Shown in pieces: positions 5,529 to 13,870 of a DNA stretch of 17,140 nt. The translations under genes were made by a program, and so were the position numbers. The stretch lies in assembly GCA_003819755.1 (NCBI GenBank), contig RPQK01000063.1:1-17140 (forward strand), given 5' to 3'. Source of the stretch: Acidobacteriota bacterium (GTDB taxonomy: Bacteria; Acidobacteriota; UBA6911; RPQK01). Every line of letters starts with the position of its first letter. The first letter of the stretch is position 1. The notes beneath the pieces are model-generated. The model did no database searches, was not told the origin of the DNA, and was given only the letters and a program-made list of their open reading frames with translations.

Positions 5529-8500
5529 CTATGGAATCACGTTCGCCGGGATTGCAGAAAGCGACGTCAGCGCGTTAGATCCGAACAACCCGATGCAGTT
5601 CAGTTCCCGATCAGAGAGAATCCGTATTGATCCGGAGGTCAGTTCCTTTCCGGCAAGCGGGGGAAACAACTCGGTCAGGAGGTTGGCCAGCCTCTCACCC
5701 GGCTGCAGCACTTTCTGGCCCTCGACAAGGACAGCGCCGTCCGCCCTCGCCACCTGCACCGTCAGGTGGGCCGGCTCAGTCCCCGGGTTCAGGATAGCCA
5801 GAGAAGTGAAATAGTCAGCCGTGGATACGATGTGCGGAAGCACCCAGGCCCGCGACGGGACCTGGTGGACCGGGAGGGTCGTCCCGAACTTGAGGGCCGC
5901 CGGGTCGGTGAAACGGACGCTTCCGGTAAATCTGATTTCGTCGCTCTCAATCTCCAGGTAGCCGGAGACCGTTTGACCCTGAAGTGGGCCTGGTAAATCG
6001 GATTGCTCAACTACCATTTTCCCACCGGCAGGGACCCGCACGACCCAGGCAACAGCGCCGGACTTAGTTCCGAGCAGGCGCATTCCGATCAGGCCGGGAA
6101 CGGTATCGAGATTTACGAGAGTGATCGACGAGACCAAGCCAGGCCCCCACGCGAAATGGGGCAGGTAAGCCCGCGAGGACCCGCCGGTCGCGTCCAGAGC
6201 CGAAAGGGCAGCCAAATAATGGCCGGGTTGCCCGATTTCCTCCGCCCCAAAAAGAGGGACATCGCTCGACACGTACACGTAATCCGTCTCATCTACATCC
6301 TGGAAGAGATCACCCATGGCGGCACTCTGAATACCGCCGGGACCGAGGATTCTACGGACGGGTTCGCCCTTCAGAGCTCCAGCCTGATTCACCAGGTAGA
6401 GGATAACGTCGGCGGAGGTGACGTTAGGATTGCCGAGATGAATCCGTGCTGAAGCGCTGACTTCAGGAAAAATCAATTTGTTGAAGCTTCCGAGTGCCGC
6501 CGGGATCGCGTCGAGTGCCGAGAGATCAGGACTGAAGACAGAGACAAGGCCGGTGGCTAGATTTTTCGTTTCGTTTGCCCAGACCCACCCGCTGCTCGGC
6601 TCTAAGCCAAAGAGCTCCTGTGTCAGGCCAGCTTTCTGCCCTCCTGAAGGAATGCTGAGGGAGGCCATACCCGGACCCCCGCTGCCTGGGATTCCCGGTG
6701 CATAAAGCTGCGCCGAGACCCGGACCGTCGCGGTACCATGGTTGGTGAGCGCGATGCCCGTCCTGCGCCCATCGTCAGCTGTAAGGAGCGGGAGAAAGAG
6801 TGAATCGCTGAGATCGAGCCCGTGCAGCCCGCCGGGGACGTAGAATCCGGCCCACAAGGTGGGCGGATTCGAGGGAACAGCAAATATCTCCTGAATTGCC
6901 CCGTCGTCCGGGAAATCCGCTGAAGGACTCCCGGTGAGGCGAGTCCACGTTTCACCAGAATTCACGCTGAAGAAGAGTCCTGAGGCGCCGAGCGCGACTA
7001 AACGAGCCGGATCGCCCGCAACATATGTGAGTTGGGTCAGTAAGGTTCCAGCTGGACTGACCGTTTTCCAGCTCTTCCCGCCGTCAGTGCTGCGGACGAT
7101 CTTCTTGTCTTCCGTCGTCCCGAACAGGTGTTCAGGGGCGCCCGGCTCGACGATCAGTCGACGGAGCCATCCCCGCTCAATCTTCTCCCAGCTAGCCCCT
7201 GGATTTTGGGTACGGTAGAGGCCGTCGAGCGCGATCAGGTAGGTGCGGCCGGATTGAGAATCGATTACCGGGGCAGTGAATGTGTAACCGGGCAGGGGGA
7301 CCGGAAGCTGCGTCCAGGAAAGGCCGTAGTTGGTGCTCTCGAACAGGAAGTTCACGTTCGGCGGCGCTCCGCCGGTGAGCAAAAGGCGACCGGGAACCTT
7401 CGGATCCGGAGCGAGGAATCCGACCGCGTTGGTTCCGAGACCGTCCTTGGCCGCCTCCCAGTGCTGGCCTGCGTCAATCGAGCGATAAAGGCCCTCACCG
7501 AGGACAGCCACATAAAGAATCGAAGGATTGTGCGGGTCGACGGTAATATCGCGCAGGAGCAGGTTGGGCAGACCCTGGTTCAGGGACGTCCACCCGAAAC
7601 TGTCGTCGAGTGGGCTGCCGAAGACGCCGGCTCCGAAGGTTGAAATGTACAGGCGGTTGCCCGGCTGGTCATACGCTATCCCGCTTACCAGCGGCCGGCG
7701 CATCCCTTCAGTCGATGGTTGCCAGGCAGCCGCTTGCTCTTCTCTTCGAAACACGCCCGCTCCGGCGGTTCCGACCAAGACGGTATTTGGATCGCCGGGC
7801 CTGACCGCGAAAACCCGCACGTAGAGGTTGGAGAGCCCCGTATTCCACGGGTTCCATGTTTCGCCCTCATCAGTGCTCCTCAACACCCCCTGAAAATTAA
7901 TGGCGCCGACGTACATCTCGTACGGCGAATCAGGGGAGACGGCGAAGTTCGGCAGGCCCGAGGCCGTGTCAGTCTTGTGCACCCAGGTTTGGCCTCTATC
8001 CGTACTTTTGACAACCGACGCGTTCCCGAGAGAACCGAAAATGACGTCCGGCTTCTGAGGATGGAAGACAAACTCGTCAAACCGCCGGTCACTGGTCTTG
8101 GTCCAGGTCGTCCCCTGGTCCGTGCTGCGGTGTGTTCCCTGCACTGTTCCAATCAGGAGAGTGCCGTCAAGCGGATTGTTCGCCACCGCAGTCACTGCCC
8201 CCTGGCCCTGAGCGATAGACCCCCAGATGGCACCTCGGTTAGTTGATCGGCAAAGGATCCCTTCGACAATCGCGTAAAGTCGAGAACCATCGACCGGATC
8301 GACCGCGAGGTTCGTGACTTGCTTGTCCGGAAAGCCCAGGAATGACCAGGTGTCTCCTTTGTCCGTGCTTTTGCTGATCCCTCGGTTCCAATTCAGCGCA
8401 TAAACGACGCCCGATTCCGACGGAGAGACGACCAATCGCCGGACAAAACGCGGGGCCGTGGGAGACTCAAGCTCTTCCCAGTTCCGCCCGGCGTCCGTGC

Positions 8501-8687
8501 TGCGGAAAATCCCCTGAGCTGCTGCGTAAACCAGGTTGTGATCTTTGCTGTCAAAGACAAGGGACTGAATGTCGGCGCCGGGAGGCGACATATCAAGCCA
8601 TCCATTAAGACCGAGGACAACGCCGGACGAGGCACACAAGAAGAACAACGCAGTGGAGAAAGTCTTCAGAGAAAGCAAAAATCGCAT
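5529..8687 (-). CDS. secreted Asp-box (BNR/sortilin-like) propeller protein with four tandem C-terminal modules
   Basis: From the ATG at 8687, which has GGGAGG 6 nt upstream, this is 1052 residues with a signal peptide (about 1-27). An earlier in-frame ATG at 8798 would add 37 residues and lacks these features. Residues about 35-625 hold a dozen Asp-box motifs (for example STDAGRNWEEL, STDKGDTWSFL, STDGGKSWKTV), the hallmark of two linked seven-bladed propellers as in GH74 xyloglucanases and VPS10/sortilin proteins. Residues about 628-1052 fall into four degenerate modules of roughly 105 residues (628-734, 735-838, 839-947, 948-1052). These share L-P at the start, a T-x-x-x-L-x-N strand, a P-G-G or P-x-G-G turn, L-F or a hydrophobic pair, and a closing S-A-L/I-x-A stretch. 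Carbohydrate binding, xyloglucan hydrolysis and surface adhesion are all possible; catalytic residues could not be identified. Hairpin repeats flank the gene. Confidence 0.8.
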   Translation of the reverse strand: MRFLLSLKTFSTALFFLCASSGVVLGLNGWLDMSPPGADIQSLVFDSKDHNLVYAAAQGIFRSTDAGRNWEELESPTAPRFVRRLVVSPSESGVVYALNWNRGISKSTDKGDTWSFLGFPDKQVTNLAVDPVDGSRLYAIVEGILCRSTNRGAIWGSIAQGQGAVTAVANNPLDGTLLIGTVQGTHRSTDQGTTWTKTSDRRFDEFVFHPQKPDVIFGSLGNASVVKSTDRGQTWVHKTDTASGLPNFAVSPDSPYEMYVGAINFQGVLRSTDEGETWNPWNTGLSNLYVRVFAVRPGDPNTVLVGTAGAGVFRREEQAAAWQPSTEGMRRPLVSGIAYDQPGNRLYISTFGAGVFGSPLDDSFGWTSLNQGLPNLLLRDITVDPHNPSILYVAVLGEGLYRSIDAGQHWEAAKDGLGTNAVGFLAPDPKVPGRLLLTGGAPPNVNFLFESTNYGLSWTQLPVPLPGYTFTAPVIDSQSGRTYLIALDGLYRTQNPGASWEKIERGWLRRLIVEPGAPEHLFGTTEDKKIVRSTDGGKSWKTVSPAGTLLTQLTYVAGDPARLVALGASGLFFSVNSGETWTRLTGSPSADFPDDGAIQEIFAVPSNPPTLWAGFYVPGGLHGLDLSDSLFLPLLTADDGRRTGIALTNHGTATVRVSAQLYAPGIPGSGGPGMASLSIPSGGQKAGLTQELFGLEPSSGWVWANETKNLATGLVSVFSPDLSALDAIPAALGSFNKLIFPEVSASARIHLGNPNVTSADVILYLVNQAGALKGEPVRRILGPGGIQSAAMGDLFQDVDETDYVYVSSDVPLFGAEEIGQPGHYLAALSALDATGGSSRAYLPHFAWGPGLVSSITLVNLDTVPGLIGMRLLGTKSGAVAWVVRVPAGGKMVVEQSDLPGPLQGQTVSGYLEIESDEIRFTGSVRFTDPAALKFGTTLPVHQVPSRAWVLPHIVSTADYFTSLAILNPGTEPAHLTVQVARADGAVLVEGQKVLQPGERLANLLTELFPPLAGKELTSGSIRILSDRELNCIGLFGSNALTSLSAIPANVIP

Positions 8688-8791
8688 CCATGTCCTCCCG
8701 CGGGCTGGCAATTGATCAGCTCGCAAAAATTCGGTTCCCCTGGCATAGATGCTTTGGTGGGGTTTTTGGCCGAACCACGAATGCACACGGG

Positions 8792-8845
8792 CGAACACGG
8801 ACGATCGACCGTCAGTCCGCGTTCGTCCGTGTCAGTCCGTGTTCG
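8792..8845. repeat. palindromic repeat downstream of the beta-helix/SMP-30 gene
   Basis: CGAACACGGAC (8792-8802) pairs perfectly with GTCCGTGTTCG (8835-8845); a partial second copy of the right arm (CGTCCGTGT, 8824-8832) lies inside the loop, allowing alternative folds. The hairpin abuts the stop codon of the minus-strand fusion gene (TAG at 8849-8847), as a terminator would. This family differs in sequence from the AAGGACCTC arrays. The other bases between 8688 and 8846 hold only the ribosome site of the Asp-box gene; I saw no convincing promoter. Confidence 0.65.
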
Positions 8846-8846
8846 T

Positions 8847-11768
8847 CTAGCGGGTCTGAAGCACGTACAGAGAAGTACGTGCGGCGATGAAAAGCTTCCG
8901 GCGGTCCTTGCCGCCGAAAACCAGGCTGGTGGGCCTTTCAGGAACCTCGATTGTCCGAAGCAACCTTCCGGTGGGATCGTAGACAAAGATCCGGCCAGCC
9001 GCGATATAGACGTTCCCGTCCGGGTCCGTTGTCACCGCCTGGCCGCCTTTTTCGGCGAACAGTTTCGGCTCCGCAAGCGTCCCGTCCGGGCGGACCGTAA
9101 AGGCGTAGGTCTTCTGTTCCGGCTCGTTGCAGACATAGAAAGGGCGCCCGGAAACCGCCGGGGCCAGGCCGAAGGCGCGGGATAAATCACTCATACGGGC
9201 GCCGTAGTAAAGCGCGCCCTTTACGAAGTCATCATCCGCAGGCAGGAAAATGCTGCCATCGGGCGAGACGAAATGAGCCGCTTTGCGTTCAGTCGTCTTT
9301 TCAACGAAGTCGGGCGTGTTGCGGTACCGGTTGACGGGAAGAACCGGGATCGAACCTGGCCGCGGCGCAACCGGCTGCGGCTCGATGATGACGACATCGT
9401 CTTCGCGCCCTCCTGCAGGCAACACATAAACGATTCCCTTCCCCGCATAAGAGACGACCACCAGGTTGCCTGACTTGTCGACTGCCAGCTGGACCGGGTC
9501 CAGGGGACTGTCCGATATCAGTGCCAGGCGACCCGGTTCCACCGACCAGCGGTAAATAGACTGGCGGCGAGGGTCCGCGAAGTAGACGTCCCCGCCGGGC
9601 TCGACGGCGAGCGCGGCAATGTTGTAGAAGTCGCCCGCAAGCTTCTTGACTCCGGTAGCGGGGTTTGACGGCTGACGGCGGACAGCCGACGAACTCTCGG
9701 AACCGCCTATGGTCAGAACCGCGAACTCATTCTCACGAATTTGAACATTAGCGGTCCTGTCGAAGACGGTGGTATCGAACGGAGCGCGGCAGTCGGTGTA
9801 AGAGTGCAGGTTCCGAAACCGGACGTTGCGCGACCCGGCGACTTTGACGGCATAAGGGAAAGGCGCAAAACTGCTCACGACCCGGTACAAAAAGGTATTG
9901 GCGAGCGTGATGTTGCTGCAACGGTCTATTTCGAGCGGAAGCGCTTCGGCGCTCTCGCCGCGCTCCTCTTCGAACTGAAGGGCGTAGAGCTTCCAATTCG
10001 AGGCTCGCCGCAGGATCACCTCGTTACGCACGTGGTGCTCGATAGACATCAGATAGACCCTGCCCTCGGTCGTCGTGTCGGAGATGCACATTCCGGCCTG
10101 CGCAAATGTGCTCGGGGTCCAGATGTCCTTGAAGGTGCCGCCACCGCCCTTCGTGATCCAGAGGCTGTAGTACTGCCCATCCCAACGACGGTTCAGATCC
10201 GGGTCGGCGGTATGGGTGTTGTTGTAGACCTCCTCCCGAGACCCGTCCGCGCGGTTGGTTCCGTGGCCGCCCAGAAAGCGCACATCGTTCATCATGGAGT
10301 CCTTGCCGGCCATCCATTTCGCCGCTACGGCCCGCCCATTGATTCCACCGGTGTAAAGCCCGATACCGGTGACGATGTTCGTCCCGCCGGCTGGTGCCTC
10401 CAGGAGGGGCGTCGGCGCACCTGGTCCCTGGAATGCGGGAGTCGAGTCCGGGACCTCGATAACGGTGGCAGCCGGGTGAAGCCCGATGAGGACAGTCTCC
10501 GGTTTGAGCACCACGGTGTTCGTGACCCGGTACCGTCCCATCGGCAGGTAGAGTGTCCGGTGACGGGCGATGGCCGCCCGCAGAGCCGCAGTGTCGTCCG
10601 TCTTGCCGTCGCCTCTCACTCCTTCGGTCTGAACGTTAACCCAGGTATCGCGAGCGGGCAGATCTGGTATATCCGACGGTGCAGGGGCGGGCATCCCAGC
10701 CATTGGCGTCGCTTCGTTAGTCGTATCTATCTTGCCCACACTGCCGGTGTCGGGAAGGTGCAGCCCGTGCGAGAATTGCTTGACCAGATAGATCGGCGCT
10801 GGCCCCGTCACTTGCTTCCCGTTTCCCCGGAACGAGGCCAAAACAGGCACTTGTCTGCAGGCGACATCCTCGAGGTTGACCTGAGTGCGGGCATTGTTTT
10901 CGTTGCTGATAACGAGGGCCGGGCCGGAAATCTCCTCGAACCTGCAGTCCTTCAGCCAAAGCTCTTCGGCGAAGTCAGAATCGATGTCAACGGCGGTCGG
11001 CACGGCGCTGAACCTGTCGCGAACCAGGGTCAGCCCCGCCTCGTGGGTCTTGATGGCCGCTACACGCTGGCCCTCGAACGCCGAATCGATAAGCAGGTAC
11101 TGCCAACTGGGAGCCGTCTTGCCTGTAATAATCCCGTAGTCGCCCCCAAAGAAGCGTAGATCCTCGCCCTCGTTACCGATGTCCTCCAGCGCAGCCTTCC
11201 CTCCCCCGATTCGGAAGTCCATGTGAGCCAGGTAGCAGTGCTGGGCCACATGGAATCGGATGGCGATCGCCGCGGGATTGCCATCCCGGATTTCCATATC
11301 GATGTTCGCCATGGCGCTGTAGAAGGTCCCGGGGTTTCCATCCCGGATCGGCTGACCAGCCTCTCGCGGCCGCCCGCCGGAGAAAAACACCATGTACTTG
11401 CGCGAACCATCCTGAAATCCCGGCGTGTTCTCACCCAGGATGAACACCGGCCTCCTGCTGCCGTACCCGATCAATCGAATCCCCGGCCACACGTAAACGG
11501 TCTTACCCAGCCGGTAATTTCCCTCTGGAACAAAGACGATGCCTGTCCGCGTTGTCTCCTGAACGCGGTCAATGGCTTGTTGCAGGCCGTTGGAATCATC
11601 GTTGATCCCGTCCGCCTTGATTGGGAACTGGTCCGGTGTGAGATAGACGGCCTTCGGATCGGCCAGCCGGACGGGATAGAAGGATTGCGAATTGGGGATT
11701 GCGGATGAAGCGAAGCAGACCACACACACTAATGTCAGAGTTGCGCAGCACAACCGGTTTGCGAGCAC
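8847..11768 (-). CDS. secreted fusion: two pectate-lyase-superfamily beta-helices plus SMP-30/gluconolactonase-like propeller
   Basis: This 973-residue protein starts at a GTG (11768-11766) with AAGGAGG 6 nt upstream. A signal peptide spans about 1-23. The first beta-helix domain begins near residue 45 with F-P-I-K-A-D-G-I-N-D-D-S-N-G-L-Q-Q-A-I-D and V-F-V-P-E-G-N-Y-R-L. The second begins near 375 with V-R-G-D-G-K-T-D-D-T-A-A-L-R-A-A-I and L-Y-L-P-M-G-R-Y. These are the Pectate_lyase_3 (GH55/GH28-related) entry motifs, duplicated as in GH55 enzymes. From about 710 to the end is a beta-propeller with D-P-D-G-N-V-Y-I-A-A and F-G-G-K-D-R-R-K-L-F-I-A-A-R-T-S-L-Y, the C-terminal signature of SMP-30/gluconolactonase proteins; the usual N-terminal E-G-P metal motif is not evident. 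A cleave-and-process enzyme for a uronic acid or glucan polymer is plausible, but activity cannot be assigned. It is divergent from the fucosidase gene, and a palindrome follows its stop. Confidence 0.83.
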   Translation of the reverse strand: MLANRLCCATLTLVCVVCFASSAIPNSQSFYPVRLADPKAVYLTPDQFPIKADGINDDSNGLQQAIDRVQETTRTGIVFVPEGNYRLGKTVYVWPGIRLIGYGSRRPVFILGENTPGFQDGSRKYMVFFSGGRPREAGQPIRDGNPGTFYSAMANIDMEIRDGNPAAIAIRFHVAQHCYLAHMDFRIGGGKAALEDIGNEGEDLRFFGGDYGIITGKTAPSWQYLLIDSAFEGQRVAAIKTHEAGLTLVRDRFSAVPTAVDIDSDFAEELWLKDCRFEEISGPALVISNENNARTQVNLEDVACRQVPVLASFRGNGKQVTGPAPIYLVKQFSHGLHLPDTGSVGKIDTTNEATPMAGMPAPAPSDIPDLPARDTWVNVQTEGVRGDGKTDDTAALRAAIARHRTLYLPMGRYRVTNTVVLKPETVLIGLHPAATVIEVPDSTPAFQGPGAPTPLLEAPAGGTNIVTGIGLYTGGINGRAVAAKWMAGKDSMMNDVRFLGGHGTNRADGSREEVYNNTHTADPDLNRRWDGQYYSLWITKGGGGTFKDIWTPSTFAQAGMCISDTTTEGRVYLMSIEHHVRNEVILRRASNWKLYALQFEEERGESAEALPLEIDRCSNITLANTFLYRVVSSFAPFPYAVKVAGSRNVRFRNLHSYTDCRAPFDTTVFDRTANVQIRENEFAVLTIGGSESSSAVRRQPSNPATGVKKLAGDFYNIAALAVEPGGDVYFADPRRQSIYRWSVEPGRLALISDSPLDPVQLAVDKSGNLVVVSYAGKGIVYVLPAGGREDDVVIIEPQPVAPRPGSIPVLPVNRYRNTPDFVEKTTERKAAHFVSPDGSIFLPADDDFVKGALYYGARMSDLSRAFGLAPAVSGRPFYVCNEPEQKTYAFTVRPDGTLAEPKLFAEKGGQAVTTDPDGNVYIAAGRIFVYDPTGRLLRTIEVPERPTSLVFGGKDRRKLFIAARTSLYVLQTR

Positions 11769-11789
11769 GCTAACCTCCTTTTTCGCCCT

Positions 11790-11818
11790 ATCCTAGGGGG
11801 AGCGGGCCTGGCGAACAA
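11790..11818 (-). promoter_or_regulatory. possible sigma-70-like promoter for the fusion gene
   Basis: On the minus strand TTGTTC (11818-11813), a 17-nt spacer and TAGGAT (11795-11790) lie just upstream of the AAGGAGG ribosome site. The -10 box matches at 4 of 6 and the -35 box only in its TTG core. A start near 11783 would give a leader of about 15 nt. Confidence is limited by the weak -35. Confidence 0.35.
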
Positions 11819-11831
11819 GGGTAAAAAGGGG

Positions 11832-11848
11832 GGCGCAGGGTCTGCGCC
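11832..11848. other. short perfect hairpin in the divergent promoter interval
   Basis: GGCGCAG (11832-11838) and CTGCGCC (11842-11848) form a 7-bp stem with a 3-nt loop midway between the divergent fusion and fucosidase genes. It could be an operator shared by both genes or a leftover repeat. No second copy is seen in the window, so function is unknown. Confidence 0.35.
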
Positions 11849-11911
11849 GTGCGCGGCTCTGTAATTGTGGTGGGAACGGCCCATAGGCGAGACGTTTGCC
11901 CTCCCAGAGGG

Positions 11912-11917
11912 TACAAT
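11912..11917 (+). promoter_or_regulatory. possible -10 box of the fucosidase gene
   Basis: TACAAT lies 41 nt before the GTG start and 28 nt before the AAGGAGG ribosome site, the right distance for a sigma-70 -10 element. No recognisable -35 hexamer occurs 15-18 nt upstream, so the site is weak or needs an activator. The same hexamer occurs 8 nt before the GH39 start codon. Confidence 0.25.
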
Positions 11918-11958
11918 TTCAGGTGCGCGAAGGGTGATTGTTCAGAAGGAGGATAGAC

Positions 11959-13524
11959 GTGAGCGCAAAATTCTGGAAAACAGCACTTCGGATTTCAGTC
12001 GCCGGCCTTTTCATTGCCGCAACTCAGCTGCATCCGCAAAAAGCTAATTTGCCGTCGGAGCCGGTTGTTACCCGCAAGGTACAGGAAATCGAGAAGGTGG
12101 TCTCGAAGGGCCCATTCAGCGACTCCTGGGATTCGCTCGCCAATTTCAAGACTCCGGCCTGGTATCTGGACGGGAAGTTCGGAATTTTCATCCATTGGGG
12201 GCTGTACTCCGTTCCCGCCTTCGGCAATGAATGGTACCCGCGCAATATGTATCGGGAGGGAACGCCGGAGTTCAAACACCATGTGGCGACGTACGGCCCC
12301 CAGTCCAAGTTCGGGTACAAGGATTTCATCCCGATGTTCAAAGCCGAGAAGTTCGATGCAAACGACTGGGCGAAGCTCTTCCGGGAATCGGGGGCCAGGT
12401 TCGTGGTGCCGGTGGCCGAACATCATGACGGCTTCCCGATGTATGAGACTCAGTACTCGGACTGGTGTGCGGCGAAGATGGGACCCAAACGCGACATCGT
12501 CGGAGAACTAGCCACGGCCGTCCGGAAGGAAAAGCTCGTCTTTGGCCTCTCCTCCCACCGAGCCGAACACTGGTGGTTCTTCGGCGCAGGGAGGAACTTC
12601 GATTCAGACGTGCGCGATCCTCGGTTCGCAGGCCTCTATGCCCCGGCCAAGGACCAGAAGAAGGCCGAGAGCCAGGAGGAACCGCCCGACGAGGCTTTTC
12701 TGAATGACTGGCTGCTTCGCACCTGCGAGTTGGTCGACAAGTACCAGCCACAACTCGTCTGGTTTGACTGGTGGATCGCCCAGCCGGCATTCCAGCAGAA
12801 CCTGCGAAAGTTTGCCGCCTATTATTACAACCGGGGACAGGAGTGGAAACGCGGGGTGGCCGTTAACTACAAGAAACACGGGGGCGATTCTTTCCCGGAC
12901 AGCGCCGGCGTGCTTGACATTGAACGCGGTCAGCTGGCCGCCATTCGGTCCTTCTTCTGGCAAAACGACACCTCCATCTCCAAGAACTCCTGGGGCTATG
13001 TCAGCCGGCAGGACTACAAAACGGCCGACTCGATCATCGATGACCTGATCGACATCGTTTCGAAAAACGGCGCGCTTTTGCTAAACATTGGGCCCAAGCC
13101 AGACGGGACGATTCCGGACGAGGAGCGGCGGATTCTCCTGGAGATCGGCGCCTGGTTGCGGGCTAACGGAGAGGCGATTTACGGAACCCGGCCCTGGAAA
13201 GTCTTCGGGGAAGGGCCGACCCAGGTCGTCGAGGGGAGCTTTGCCGACACCAAGCGCAAGGCGTTCACCGGCGAAGACATTCGATTCACCACCAAGGCCG
13301 GAAAACTCTACGCGATAGTGCTCGAGGATCCGGGCGAACAGGTGAGAATCCGATCGCTCGGGAAGCCCTCGAAGCTGGCGACCGGGCAGCCAACCGGTGT
13401 TCGGCTTCTCGGCTATGACGGAAAGCTAAGCTGGTCATCCGACCAGGACGCTTTGATTGTGAAATTGCCGGGAACAAAACCTGGGAAACACGCGTTTGCG
13501 CTGGAGATTACGGGGCTCGAGTGA
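11959..13524 (+). CDS. secreted GH29 alpha-L-fucosidase
   Basis: The protein is 521 residues from the GTG at 11959, which has AAGGAGG 6 nt upstream; the frame is open 7 codons further back but without a start signal. A signal peptide covers about residues 1-27. The GH29 retaining fucosidase fold is clear from W-Y-L-D-G-K-F-G-I-F-I-H-W-G (His80 near its end), the N-E-W-Y-P-R-N-M-Y loop, P-V-A-E-H-H-D-G-F (155-159), S-H-R-A-E-H-W-W and L-V-W-F-D-W-W, whose Asp270 is the predicted nucleophile. N-G-A-L-L-L-N-I-G-P-K-P-D-G-T-I-P begins the end of the catalytic barrel, and a C-terminal beta-sandwich follows from about 400. The enzyme releases terminal alpha-L-fucose, here perhaps from xyloglucan, rhamnogalacturonan or arabinogalactan side chains. 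The acid/base residue is variable in this family and I did not assign it. It is divergent from the fusion gene and convergent with the PL10 gene. Confidence 0.93.
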   Translation: MSAKFWKTALRISVAGLFIAATQLHPQKANLPSEPVVTRKVQEIEKVVSKGPFSDSWDSLANFKTPAWYLDGKFGIFIHWGLYSVPAFGNEWYPRNMYREGTPEFKHHVATYGPQSKFGYKDFIPMFKAEKFDANDWAKLFRESGARFVVPVAEHHDGFPMYETQYSDWCAAKMGPKRDIVGELATAVRKEKLVFGLSSHRAEHWWFFGAGRNFDSDVRDPRFAGLYAPAKDQKKAESQEEPPDEAFLNDWLLRTCELVDKYQPQLVWFDWWIAQPAFQQNLRKFAAYYYNRGQEWKRGVAVNYKKHGGDSFPDSAGVLDIERGQLAAIRSFFWQNDTSISKNSWGYVSRQDYKTADSIIDDLIDIVSKNGALLLNIGPKPDGTIPDEERRILLEIGAWLRANGEAIYGTRPWKVFGEGPTQVVEGSFADTKRKAFTGEDIRFTTKAGKLYAIVLEDPGEQVRIRSLGKPSKLATGQPTGVRLLGYDGKLSWSSDQDALIVKLPGTKPGKHAFALEITGLE

Positions 13525-13555
13525 ACGCGTTGCCGTTTGCTTTGTGGTTGGGGCC

Positions 13556-13598
13556 GTTCCACCCCGAAGGGTCGCGTAAGCGCTCAAATAAGAAGCCG
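13556..13598 (+). repeat. intergenic repeat module, copy 1 (uninterrupted)
   Basis: GTTCCACCCCGAAGGGTCGC plus GTA (13556-13578) is followed after one base by GCGCTCAAATAAGAAGCCG (13580-13598). Both halves occur again, identically, at 16800-16822 and 16905-16923, where 82 nt separate them. This copy lies just after the fucosidase stop. The first half contains a small CCCCGAAGGGT palindrome. Confidence 0.8.
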
Positions 13599-13844
13599 GG
13601 CTAGACGGCACTTCCAAGGCCGTTATCCAGATTTTGCACGAGCGGGCTTTTGGGGGAGTGCGGCGGCAACGAGGGGCCGACGTTTTATCAGGCCCCGAGG
13701 CGACGCCGCTTTGGCCTGCAGGATGGCGTGCAGGTTCGATCGTGCACAGGGGAAAGCGGCGTCGCCTCGGGCCTGATAAAACGTCGGCCTCTCGTTGCCG
13801 CCGCACTCCAAAAAAGGCCTGTCTCGCGCAAAATGCGGCTTCTT
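13590..13844. repeat. MITE-like inverted-repeat element of about 255 bp
   Basis: Between the convergent fucosidase and PL10 genes is a large inverted repeat. The core arms are 13655-13712 and 13809-13753: 57-58 bp with one substitution and one single-base indel, around a 40-nt loop. Homology continues outward with more mismatches to about 13637 and 13827. AAGAAGCCG (13590-13598) and its complement (13836-13844) bound the unit. No transposase is encoded, and no clear target-site duplication is visible. Parts of the arms read in frame as protein (G-V-R-R-Q-R-G-A-D-V-L-S-G-P), but on both strands equally, so this is an artefact. It may act as a strong bidirectional terminator for the two flanking genes. 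This interval (13525-13870) holds no gene. Confidence 0.72.
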
Positions 13845-13870
13845 GTTTATGGCGGCTACGCCCGCCTCCC

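Noticed and set aside
5529..8687. Sialidase assignment for the Asp-box protein
   Set aside because: Asp boxes alone are not diagnostic; the sialidase F/Y-R-I-P motif and the arginine triad are not visible.
8688..8798. Start of the Asp-box protein at the ATG at 8798
   Set aside because: The extra 37 residues precede a good signal peptide, whereas the ATG at 8687 has GGGAGG at proper spacing.
9741..11159. A 472-codon open frame on the plus strand, opposite the beta-helix/SMP-30 gene
   Set aside because: It is antisense to a gene with clear domain motifs and a ribosome site; its translation shows no family motif and is rich in the R/V/G/P expected from a mirrored GC-rich frame.
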